From positions 124,001-188,000 of the forward strand of contig NZ_BSDJ01000012.1 in NCBI RefSeq assembly GCF_027925525.1: 64,000 nucleotides of DNA, written 5' to 3'. Positions within the stretch are counted from its first letter, which is position 1. Each line of letters begins with the position of its first letter. Positions 16,648-23,488 of the stretch are shown here, piece after piece. A model generated the notes under the pieces. It worked only from the letters and a program-made list of their open reading frames with translations. It had not been told where the DNA came from and searched no databases. Made by a program: the position numbers and the translations under genes. The DNA is from Paenibacillus tyrphae. Its GTDB lineage: Bacteria; Bacillota; Bacilli; Paenibacillales; NBRC-103111.

Positions 16648-17339
16648 GCCGGTTTCCGCCAGCACTGCCACAGAGTAAGCCCGACCTCGCAGAGCTGCTT
16701 GCCGCGATGGAGCCATCCCTGCCAGGTCCGCCCGGTTTCCCGGTGCCGGAAAGGAACTTCCAGTTCGACGATCCGAAAACCGAGCTTGACGGCATCGACC
16801 ATCATGCCGACCTCGGCGCCGAATCCTTGGTATTTCCTTTCGCAGCGCTGCAGCACTTCGCTTCGCATGGCCCGCTGGCCGGATAACGGAGCCCCCGAGT
16901 CGTAGCCGCTAAGCAGACGGACGCCGCGGCCGGCCAAGCCTCTGACCAGCCCGAAGCCACCCGGGATGCTTGCTGGCGGAAGCTTCGCTACGGTCAAATC
17001 TGCCTCCCCTCGCAGCACTGGCTCAAGAAGCAGAGGGAATTTTTCGGCGGTACTGCCGAGATCGGCGTCCAGAAACACGACAATCTCCCCGGACGCCGCT
17101 TGCCAGCCCGCGAACATCGCCGCTCCTTTGCCCGAATTCACGGGAAAACGCAACACGACGTCAGCCCAGGCGCAAGCAACGTCTCCCGTACCGTCGCGGC
17201 TTCCGTCATCCACCACGATGAGCTGCATATCGAATGAAAATTCCGCTGACGCGTGCGCCTTCGAGACCGCTTCCAGCGTCGAAGCCAGCAGCCGGGACTC
17301 GTTCCACGCAGGAATAATGACGGATATAAGCGGAACCAT
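16641..17339 (-). CDS. Family 2 glycosyltransferase
   Basis: A 232-residue GT-A fold protein without membrane segments. Motifs: PLISVIIPAWNES at the N-terminus, VVDDGSRDGTG, VFLDADLGS (DXD metal/nucleotide-sugar site) and SGQRAMRSEVL. The start follows AGGGAGAG; upstream in-frame codons would run into steA. It probably forms an operon with the SteA-like gene (19-base gap) and the MraY-like gene (overlap). The acceptor may be a lipid carrier loaded by the neighbour; this is inference. Confidence 0.85.
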   Translation of the reverse strand: MVPLISVIIPAWNESRLLASTLEAVSKAHASAEFSFDMQLIVVDDGSRDGTGDVACAWADVVLRFPVNSGKGAAMFAGWQAASGEIVVFLDADLGSTAEKFPLLLEPVLRGEADLTVAKLPPASIPGGFGLVRGLAGRGVRLLSGYDSGAPLSGQRAMRSEVLQRCERKYQGFGAEVGMMVDAVKLGFRIVELEVPFRHRETGRTWQGWLHRGKQLCEVGLTLWQCWRKPAC

Positions 17340-17358
17340 TGGCGTTCTCTCCCTTCTC

Positions 17359-18429
17359 TCAATGCAAAAAACGGACAAATGATAACCACGCTGCCCCCGG
17401 GCTTGCCGACTTACGTCGTTCGGTTGCAGGGTATAAGCGGCTGATCCCCCGTGCATCGACAAGTCTGCTCCCGATCTTCATCCGCACCAGCCATGTGCTG
17501 CCCATGCCTTTACGTCCTTTTTCCATAAAATCCTGCATATGGCTGTGCAGCCCAACGGTGACAATCTGCTCGCAGCCTTGTTCGTAAGCCAACAGGAGCG
17601 CCGCATCCTCGCTCGTCCCTCCCGTCGGCAGCGAAGCCGCCGCAAGCCCGAGCCGCCGAAGGCGTTCCATCCCCGGAGCCGCTCCGTTCCGATAGCTATG
17701 TACGATCAGTTCGGCCCCGCTGAATAAAGCAAGATCCGATACGCTGTCCATATCCCCTATAATGATGTCGGGATTGTACCCCTCTTCGAGGATGGCATCA
17801 GCTCCTCCGTCCACACCAATCAGCACGGGACGGACTTTCCGTATGTAACGTTTCAGAGCGGCAAAATCTTCCCGGTACCCGCTTCCCCGCACCACGACCA
17901 GCGCATGCCTTCCAGGCAGCTCAGTCCGCAGCGAAACGTGCGGAAACGGTTCGAGCAGTTGCTCCTTTTCCTCGGCCGCGTATTTCAGCGTATTCTCAAT
18001 AAACCTGGCGAGCTGCTTCGGCTCCGAAGCTTGTGCGGCCCGGTATCCGGTGAGCCAGCTTTGCCGGGTAAACCGGCGGCAAGGCACCCATGACGTTCCT
18101 ATATCGATCCCGTGGTCGGTGACGGTAACGGTCCGGGAGGTCTGCAGTAGCTCAAAAGCGTCCGGAGACGTCTCCACAAGCGGCGTACCGGCCTCCAGAA
18201 GCTCCAAAACCGCCCGGGAGGCAATCGTCCCGGTCATCGTCCGGCCCGTGTTCACGACGGCGGATACCCGGGCCTTGAGCAGGCCGCGTACGGCCAGCTC
18301 GTCCAAATCATCGTGCGCCAGCACGGCGATTTGCCCTGGTCCCAATCGTTGAAGCAGCCGCTTAGTGCTTCGGTCGCTTTCCGTTATGCCAGTGACGGGC
18401 AAAAGTCCCATTTTCGATCTCCATCTCAT
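17359..18429 (-). CDS. SteA-like protein (thiamin pyrophosphokinase-like fold)
   Basis: A 356-residue protein resembling the putative cytokinetic ring protein SteA of actinobacteria and some Firmicutes. The middle holds a thiamin-pyrophosphokinase-like core: RPVLIGVDGGADAILEEGY, PDIIIGDMDSVSD and TGGTSEDAALLLAYE. The C-terminal segment (about 300-356) is basic. Two starts are possible: ATG 18429 after GGGGATG, or ATG 18411 after GGAGATCG. The usual partner SteB (a membrane protein) is not adjacent; a GT2 and a MraY-like enzyme follow instead. A link to division or septal glycan is inference. Confidence 0.75.
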   Translation of the reverse strand: MRWRSKMGLLPVTGITESDRSTKRLLQRLGPGQIAVLAHDDLDELAVRGLLKARVSAVVNTGRTMTGTIASRAVLELLEAGTPLVETSPDAFELLQTSRTVTVTDHGIDIGTSWVPCRRFTRQSWLTGYRAAQASEPKQLARFIENTLKYAAEEKEQLLEPFPHVSLRTELPGRHALVVVRGSGYREDFAALKRYIRKVRPVLIGVDGGADAILEEGYNPDIIIGDMDSVSDLALFSGAELIVHSYRNGAAPGMERLRRLGLAAASLPTGGTSEDAALLLAYEQGCEQIVTVGLHSHMQDFMEKGRKGMGSTWLVRMKIGSRLVDARGISRLYPATERRKSASPGAAWLSFVRFLH

Positions 18430-18443
18430 AGCTTCATCCCCAA

Positions 18444-18788
18444 TCACGTCAAGGAATCCAGTGCCTGCTCCACTCTCGTTACCCCTTGAGACATCGCATG
18501 TCCACTGGCCACCGCCGACGCTACGGCCGTCGCCTCGAGAATTTCTTGCCGGGATGCTCCTTTCGCCAGCGCTTCTTGCACGTGATACAGCGTGCATACC
18601 TCGTTATTGGCAAACAAGCCGATGCCCAGGGCAATCAACTGCTTTTGCTTTTCATCCAGTGCTCCGGGGGCAAAACAAGCGGCTGTAAAATGGTGGTATG
18701 CTTCCACCATCGTCGGCATAAGCTCTTTCATGTGGCCGACACCGACCTTATAAGAGTCGACTTTTTGCAAGCTGTCCGCTTGATGCAT
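18444..18788 (-). CDS. AhpD-like / carboxymuconolactone decarboxylase family protein
   Basis: A 114-residue alpha-helical protein. It shows KQKQLIALGIGLFANNEVCTLYHVQEALAKGASRQEI, read in parts as KQLIALG, CTLYHV and AKGASRQEI. The family's active-site region normally has CxxC with a nearby His; here only a single Cys (CTLYH) is present, so AhpD peroxidase-partner activity is doubtful. Start chosen from AAGGAGGCG upstream. It ends 14 bases before the steA start and may be the first gene of that unit. Confidence 0.8.
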   Translation of the reverse strand: MHQADSLQKVDSYKVGVGHMKELMPTMVEAYHHFTAACFAPGALDEKQKQLIALGIGLFANNEVCTLYHVQEALAKGASRQEILEATAVASAVASGHAMSQGVTRVEQALDSLT

Positions 18789-18930
18789 CGCGGCGCCTCC
18801 TTCCGATTTTCCTTGGTTTAGCTTCCCCTCGTTCCAAAGGCATATGCAAAAAGAACGACTATCGTGCCCAAAAAAAATCAAAAATTAACAAAAACACTTA
18901 CAATATTCTACAAAAATCGATTTTATCGTA

Positions 18931-18939
18931 TGGTATAAT
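18931..18939 (+). promoter_or_regulatory. Extended -10 promoter element
   Basis: TGGTATAAT (TG-N-TATAAT) lies 32 bases upstream of the ATG at 18971, in an A/T-rich stretch. No good -35 is present, as expected for an extended -10 promoter. Confidence 0.6.
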
Positions 18940-18970
18940 TAGTTCTATCCTAGGGTAAGGAGTAGATTCA

Positions 18971-19291
18971 ATGCAAAAAACATGTCAGAAAATTGTTCGT
19001 GTTCAGGATGGTCTGATTACGGAAATTTATGATGGCTTGGTTTACCGAGACTTCAGTGACAATGAAAGCGCATTGAAGGAATTGCTGATGGACGATATCG
19101 GTCTGGATTTTGATTCCGTACTCCATACTTACGAGCAGCTCATTTACGAGTTAGCATGCTCCAGTTCGGAACTCCGTTCCTCCATCATGAAGCGTCTGCC
19201 CGAAGGCTGGCTGGATTGGGCACACGATTTGTATTCCGACAATAACGCCGAAAATAAGGCCATGCTGCCCATCACGCAGTCGATCCTATAA
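18971..19291 (+). CDS. Hypothetical acidic protein
   Basis: A 106-residue soluble protein, start preceded by AAGGAG with 8-base spacing and an extended -10 promoter. It is acidic (many D/E), probably mixed alpha/beta, without membrane segments. No family was recognised. Segments such as LKELLMDDIGLDFDSVLHTYEQLIYEL suggest amphipathic helices (quoted in part: LKELLMDD, HTYEQLIYEL). It lies in a stretch of small unknown genes of lower GC content. Confidence 0.75.
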   Translation: MQKTCQKIVRVQDGLITEIYDGLVYRDFSDNESALKELLMDDIGLDFDSVLHTYEQLIYELACSSSELRSSIMKRLPEGWLDWAHDLYSDNNAENKAMLPITQSIL

Positions 19292-19371
19292 TTGCCTGAC
19301 GTCAGCCGCATACTTGGATAAGCGCGTTCCATACTAAGCTTGAACTCACTTAGGCGGAGGTGCTTCTTGAA

Positions 19372-19551
19372 ATGGTTGACAATCTCGAAAGCAATTATGA
19401 CTGCTCCAATGCAGGCGGCGATCTTCAAGAGCTGCAGCAGCAGCTGGCCGGGATGCAAACTACCGAGCTGGACGAACAATCCCAGCAAACGGTCAACCGT
19501 CTGGAGAACCAGATCCGGTTCATCAAGAACAAATGCGACATTCGTCCTTAA
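19372..19551 (+). CDS. Small hypothetical coiled-coil protein
   Basis: A 59-residue protein. ATG with GGAGGTG about 10 bases upstream. Rich in Gln, Glu and Leu (LQELQQQLAGMQTTELDEQ, TVNRLENQIRFIKNK), suggesting a short coiled coil; two cysteines (CSNAGG and KCDIRP). A strong terminator follows, so the reading frame is the end of a transcript. Function unknown. Confidence 0.65.
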   Translation: MVDNLESNYDCSNAGGDLQELQQQLAGMQTTELDEQSQQTVNRLENQIRFIKNKCDIRP

Positions 19552-19570
19552 TCTGAGCTTTTGAAGAGAA

Positions 19571-19609
19571 AAGCCAGCCCTTCGGATATCGTCCACGGCT
19601 GGCTTGTTT
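19571..19609 (+). terminator. Rho-independent terminator
   Basis: AAGCCAGCC pairs with GGCTGGCTT, then GTTTG. It closes the transcript of the two small plus-strand genes. Confidence 0.85.
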
Positions 19610-19649
19610 GCATTTGAGGGAGGGAAAACGACTGTGTACCGCTGTGTTT

Positions 19650-19964
19650 TTAGTCTTCGCGAAGCAGTCCGATGTCGCTCAAACTATGAATGACATGGAA
19701 GTTCAATAGTTGATAGGCTGTCATCGCGTTTAGTTTTTCATGCAAATCGTAAATCGCAACATCGCCGCGTGCAGTTTCGCCCAGCTTGATCGATACGTTG
19801 CATTCCACATAAACACGTTCAACTTGAGTGCGAGCAGCCATCGTATAGTTGACGATACCATTGGAAATAAAGTAGGCATGGTTCTTATCGAGCGTCACAA
19901 AAGCGTCAACGATTTCAAAGTTACCGTTGCCCGAATCAATAACGAGCTTGATTCTTTTTAACAC
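19650..19964 (-). CDS. Hypothetical protein
   Basis: A 104-residue soluble protein with GTG start (GGGG nine bases upstream). Predicted mostly beta in the N-terminal two thirds (KLVIDSGNGNFEIVDAFVTL, YFISNGIVNYTM, RVYVECNVSIKL), helical at the end. No family recognised. It is divergent from the XRE regulator gene, and paired direct repeats (20057-20107) lie in the 212-base region between them, so it may be regulated by that protein. This is inference. Confidence 0.7.
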   Translation of the reverse strand: MLKRIKLVIDSGNGNFEIVDAFVTLDKNHAYFISNGIVNYTMAARTQVERVYVECNVSIKLGETARGDVAIYDLHEKLNAMTAYQLLNFHVIHSLSDIGLLRED

Positions 19965-20056
19965 GGCATGCAGCCCCTTTCGTTTGAAATTTTCGGGGGA
20001 ATTTCGGAGGATAATCGCTAAGGATTCGTGGGAGATCTGCGAAAAGGAATAACCCC

Positions 20057-20107
20057 TTAAACGTATAAGCGTATTATATGTATATCGGTTTAAACGTTAT
20101 TGCGTAT
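20057..20107. repeat. Pair of 18-bp direct repeats, 33-bp spacing
   Basis: TTAAACGTATAAGCGTAT (20057-20074) and TTAAACGTTATTGCGTAT (20090-20107) match at 14 of 18 positions; the four differences sit in the centre, leaving the half-sites TTAAACGT and GCGTAT. The 33-bp offset is about three helical turns. It lies between the divergent XRE gene and the hypothetical gene at 19650, so it is a candidate operator. Confidence 0.6.
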
Positions 20108-20122
20108 ATTGTCAATGCTTTA

Positions 20123-20151
20123 TTTACGTTAATTTTTGGATAAGTTATAAT
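20123..20151 (+). promoter_or_regulatory. Promoter of the XRE regulator gene
   Basis: TTTACG (20123-20128), 17-base spacer, perfect TATAAT (20146-20151). The SD and TTG start follow about 25 bases later. Confidence 0.6.
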
Positions 20152-20176
20152 AGCTCTATAGGTGGGTGATTAACAG

Positions 20177-20404
20177 TTGCGCAGAGTTCGCTTAAGATTA
20201 AAAGAAATTATGGAACAACGAGGACTAACCCAGATACAGCTTTCGGAATTATCGGGGGTTAGACAATCTGCAATAAGCGAGATGTCTCGTAATATTCGCG
20301 AACAAATAAGTCTCATTCATCTTGCGAAATTAGCAGATGCTCTTAACATTGATGACATTAACGAGTTTCTAGTAATAGAAAACGATGGCAGCCGATCGGA
20401 CTAA
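20177..20404 (+). CDS. XRE family helix-turn-helix regulator
   Basis: A 75-residue protein that is essentially one Cro/CI-type HTH domain: LRLKEIMEQRGLTQIQLSELSGVRQSAISEM (in parts, LKEIMEQRGLTQ and QSAISEMSR), then LAKLADALNIDDINEFL. The start is TTG after AGGTGGGTGAT. There is no effector domain, like many small repressors. Direct repeats upstream are candidate binding sites. The stop lies inside the terminator stem. Confidence 0.85.
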   Translation: MRRVRLRLKEIMEQRGLTQIQLSELSGVRQSAISEMSRNIREQISLIHLAKLADALNIDDINEFLVIENDGSRSD

Positions 20405-20430
20405 TGCACCGAAAAGCTGCCATCTTTTGT
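20384..20430 (+). terminator. Terminator overlapping the end of the XRE gene
   Basis: GATGGCAGC pairs with GCTGCCATC, followed by TTTTGTTT. The left arm is coding sequence. Confidence 0.85.
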
Positions 20431-20466
20431 TTATGTGACATTCATTTATCGTTTTGACGAATTACG

Positions 20467-20779
20467 CTATTTCAAGCCGAATTGTGCTTTTGTCACAAGT
20501 TTGCCGTCTTGGAATGCAAAATTAGCGTTTGCTCCGGGTGAACCTTCGCCTTTATACATATAGCCGACGGTATGAGACTTCTCGCCTTTCGTTCCGACTT
20601 CAGCTACCAATTCACCCGGACCGCCGATAATCTTGGAAACTTCCTCGTAGGTCTGCCCATTTTCGATCTTATCGAATTCCTCTTTCGTAATGGTTGCTTG
20701 CTTCCTTGGCAGGTGCCGCTCCGCAACCACTAATCACAACAATCATAAGCGCCGCGGTAAAAGTCAGTAGATGTTTCAC
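20467..20779 (-). pseudogene. Frameshifted DUF3862/BamE-like small lipoprotein
   Basis: From a GTG at 20779 (AAAGGGG upstream) the frame encodes a lipoprotein signal with lipobox (MKHLLTFTAALMIVVISGCG). It then runs off into NHYERGI and a stop. The next frame, open from 20730 to the stop at 20467, continues with a typical mature domain: TITKEEFDKIENGQTYEEV, IIGGPGELVAEVG, ANFAFQDGKLVTKAQFGL. A change of one base in about 20700-20715 (AAGCAAGCAACC region) joins signal and domain. Either a true frameshift mutation or a sequencing error. Confidence 0.75.
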
Positions 20780-20871
20780 GCCATGACCCCTTTCCAGTAT
20801 ATACCGTAATTCTACACTGGGAATGTGAGACGCACTAGAGAATATTTGTTCGCATATAGACAGAACTCCAT

Positions 20872-20906
20872 GAAAAGAAAACGCCGAGCCCGTTAGGACC
20901 CGACGT
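20872..20906 (-). terminator. Terminator after spo0A
   Basis: CGTCGGGTC pairs with GGCTCGGCG (including G.U pairs) on the minus strand, then TTTTCTTTT; about 20 bases past the spo0A stop. Confidence 0.75.
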
Positions 20907-20923
20907 AGGAACGCTCACTTATT

Positions 20924-21724
20924 TCACGAAACTTTATGCTCAATCCGCAGCTTGTCCGCCACCATCGCAATAAACTCAGAGTTCGTCGGCTTCGCTTTGC
21001 TGATATTGATCGTATAGCCGAACAAATGCGAGATGCTGTCGATATTGCCTCGCGTCCAAGCGACTTCGATTGCATGGCGGATCGCCCGTTCGACGCGACT
21101 TGGCGTAGTTTTGTACTTTTCGGCAATCGCCGGATACAACGTCTTCGTAATCGCTCCCAGAATTTCGATGTTGTTATATACCATCGTGATCGCTTCACGT
21201 AAATATTGGTAGCCTTTGATATGAGCAGGCACGCCGATTTCGTGAATGATGGTCGTGATGTTGGCATCCAGATTTTTGCCTTTCGGCAATTGAACGACGT
21301 TCGCTTTCTGCGACGACGAAGAGGACACAGGTACGGCTGGGCTTGTGCCGATCAACTGCCGAATCCGGTTCGTCAAAATTTCCATATCGAACGGTTTCAA
21401 AATGTAATACGAGGCGCCGAGCTGGACAGCTTTTTGGGTAATGTTTTCTTGACCGAAAGCAGTGAGCATGATGATTTTCGGCTGCGGATTCAAATCCATT
21501 TCCCGCAGCTTCTCGAGCACGCCAAGACCGTCCAGATGAGGCATAATAATGTCCAAAATCAATACGTCCGGCACCCGCGGGCCTTGCTCGATTAGACGAA
21601 GCACATCATTTCCATTGTAAGCAACGCCGGTCACTTGCATATCGGCCTGATCATCGATGAATTCGGAAAGAAGATTTGTAAACTCTCGGTTGTCGTCTGC
21701 TAAAAGAACTTCAATGGTTTGCAA
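20924..21724 (-). CDS. spo0A: Master sporulation response regulator Spo0A
   Basis: A 266-residue phosphorelay response regulator that controls entry into sporulation. Receiver domain: acidic pocket DDN (10-12), phosphoacceptor D58 (VLILDIIMP), K110 (YYILKPFD). A Ser-rich linker near 132-140 leads to the DNA-binding domain, which includes [19 protein letters not shown] and [18 protein letters not shown]. The start is TTG, set by AAGGAGGCGC upstream. The promoter region shows a sigma-H promoter and three 0A boxes, consistent with positive autoregulation. It follows spoIVB as in all spore formers. Confidence 0.98.
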   Translation of the reverse strand: MQTIEVLLADDNREFTNLLSEFIDDQADMQVTGVAYNGNDVLRLIEQGPRVPDVLILDIIMPHLDGLGVLEKLREMDLNPQPKIIMLTAFGQENITQKAVQLGASYYILKPFDMEILTNRIRQLIGTSPAVPVSSSSSQKANVVQLPKGKNLDANITTIIHEIGVPAHIKGYQYLREAITMVYNNIEILGAITKTLYPAIAEKYKTTPSRVERAIRHAIEVAWTRGNIDSISHLFGYTINISKAKPTNSEFIAMVADKLRIEHKVS

Positions 21725-21782
21725 CGGTAAGCGCCTCCTTCATTTGCGGCAATCGCTTTAGCATTATTTACCTGTAATACAA

Positions 21783-21809
21783 TTTCGACATGCACTTTAA
21801 AATTCCTTC
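21783..21809 (-). promoter_or_regulatory. Predicted sigma-H promoter of spo0A
   Basis: On the minus strand GAAGGAATT (RnAGGAwWW, perfect) is 11 bases before GTCGAAA (RnnGAAT, 6 of 7). The start codon is about 60 bases downstream. Confidence 0.7.
21784..21790 (-). promoter_or_regulatory. 0A box (TGTCGAA) overlapping the spo0A -10 region
   Basis: Core match to the Spo0A-P binding consensus TTTGTCRAA, on the minus strand. Confidence 0.5.
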
Positions 21810-21816
21810 TGTCGAA
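21810..21816 (+). promoter_or_regulatory. 0A box (TGTCGAA) next to the spo0A -35 region
   Basis: Core match to the 0A box on the plus strand, abutting the sigma-H -35 element. Confidence 0.5.
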
Positions 21817-21884
21817 TATTATTTTTCTGGATTTTTTCTGATTTTTATTTTATAATTAATAATTTACTTCACCGTTATACATCA

Positions 21885-21893
21885 TTCGACAAA
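21885..21893 (-). promoter_or_regulatory. 0A box TTTGTCGAA upstream of spo0A
   Basis: Perfect nine-base match to TTTGTCRAA on the minus strand, about 80 bases upstream of the -35 element. It lies in an A/T-rich stretch (21790-21900) that holds no gene. Confidence 0.6.
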
Positions 21894-21990
21894 GAACGAT
21901 TAAATGCTACATATCGTATCTGATATCTTGCAATAATAAAACGTCCGCCCACAAACGATTCGAAACGGAGCAACGTTTTACGTACTTCGA

Positions 21991-22026
21991 ACAAAAAAAA
22001 CCGAAGACCATTAACTGGCCTTCAGT
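21991..22026 (-). terminator. Terminator overlapping the spoIVB stop
   Basis: CTGAAGGCCA pairs with TGGTCTTCGG and is followed by eight T residues. The stem includes the last codons of spoIVB. Confidence 0.8.
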
Positions 22027-23357
22027 TCCGTTGTTTCCGTATTGGAAGGACGAAGCATAATACCTGCATCCTGCAGCATCCATTCGATAAAGCATCCGTA
22101 GCCGCTCGTCGGGTCATTGACGAAGACGTGAGTCACCGCTCCGATCACTTTTCCGTTTTGGATAATCGGACTTCCGCTCATGCCTTGTACGATGCCTCCG
22201 GTCTTGTCCAACAAGCGGGAGTCGGTAATTTTGATTACCATCCCTTTCGTAGCCGGATATTCCTGCTTCGCCACATGAACGACCTCGATATCAAATTTCT
22301 CGACCTTCTGACCGTTGACCACGGTATAAATCTGCGCAGGACCTTCCTTGACCTCTTCCGCAAAGGCGACGGGCAGTGCCTTGTCGCTGTAGCTGTGTCC
22401 TGGCGTATCAAACATTTTACCGAAAATGCCGAACTGCGTATTTTTCTCGATATTACCAATGGCTCTGCTTTCCTTGGAAAACTGGGCTCGCTTCTCCCCC
22501 GGCTCGCCGTTCTGGCTCTTCGATATCGAAGTGACGTTCGAATGCACGATCTCACCGTTGCCTACCATGATCGGCACTTGGGTATCCATATCCGTAATGA
22601 CGTGGCCCAGCGCTCCGTATACGCGTTGATCGGGGGCATAAAAGGTCAGCGTTCCGACCCCGGCGGCCGAATCGCGAATATACAGCCCGAGCCTGTACGA
22701 CTTGTCCACGATATCGTACGCAGGAGTAATCGGAATGTCGAGCGTTTCGTTTCCACGGCGGATCGTCAACATAATCGGTTTCTTGTCCTCGCCAGCCGAT
22801 TTAACGAGATCCGCTACCCGGCTTACGTCGCTTACGGTTTTGCCGTTCATTTTGACGATGAGATCGCCGAGCTGGACCTTGGCCTCTTCGCCGGGCGATG
22901 ATTTGCGGTCATCCGCGATCGCCACCAAATGATGCCCGACGATCATAATTCCAGCGGACTTCAGCTTCACACCGATCGTCTGGCCGCCGGGAATTACTTT
23001 CAGATCAGGGACGACATTGACTTTCACCGTCTTAAAAGGAATTTTACCGAATAGCTTCAGCTTCATTTCAGCTTGTCCGGCTTGATAAGATTCAAGTGCA
23101 ATAGGATGATGAAGATCCACTTGGAATGAGTGCCTTGCCGAGCCGTTGACTTTGAGCACTTCCGGATGGTTGACCGTCACTTGCGCGCTGACCGGCATCG
23201 CCAGCTTTAACTGGGTTTGCTGTCCGGTGAAAAGCCGGAGCTCCTCGGGGAATGAGGCAAAACTGCGGAAAGGGGTGGTGAGGCTACCCAAACAAACGAA
23301 GAGGACGAGCAGTAATCCAATCAATCTTTTTCTATGGTTGGAACCCAATTCGCTCAC
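22011..23357 (-). CDS. spoIVB: SpoIVB signalling serine peptidase
   Basis: Forespore-secreted S55 peptidase that triggers pro-sigma-K processing. The 448 residues comprise an N-terminal membrane/signal segment (11-30), a PDZ domain (about 125-210, GIMIVGHHLVAI, LGDLIVKMNG) and the protease domain. The triad maps by spacing to H252 (YGALGHVITD), D379 (ITDSRLLD) and S394 (GIVQGMSGSPI), the same spacing as in B. subtilis. The start is GTG preceded by AAGGGAGC. It lies between recN and spo0A as expected. No sigma-F/G promoter was clear in the 131-base gap upstream. Confidence 0.97.
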   Translation of the reverse strand: MSELGSNHRKRLIGLLLVLFVCLGSLTTPFRSFASFPEELRLFTGQQTQLKLAMPVSAQVTVNHPEVLKVNGSARHSFQVDLHHPIALESYQAGQAEMKLKLFGKIPFKTVKVNVVPDLKVIPGGQTIGVKLKSAGIMIVGHHLVAIADDRKSSPGEEAKVQLGDLIVKMNGKTVSDVSRVADLVKSAGEDKKPIMLTIRRGNETLDIPITPAYDIVDKSYRLGLYIRDSAAGVGTLTFYAPDQRVYGALGHVITDMDTQVPIMVGNGEIVHSNVTSISKSQNGEPGEKRAQFSKESRAIGNIEKNTQFGIFGKMFDTPGHSYSDKALPVAFAEEVKEGPAQIYTVVNGQKVEKFDIEVVHVAKQEYPATKGMVIKITDSRLLDKTGGIVQGMSGSPIIQNGKVIGAVTHVFVNDPTSGYGCFIEWMLQDAGIMLRPSNTETTELKAS

Positions 23358-23488
23358 GCTCCCTTGCTTCCTTTGCTTTGCGGCACGCGGCTTGCGACTT
23401 CCGGCTTCAAAGCTGGCTGCACCGCCGTTTGTGTACCTTTAAGGTAACCCCCGCCCTTTTCTTTTATAACTCCAAAATGCTCCCTTGG

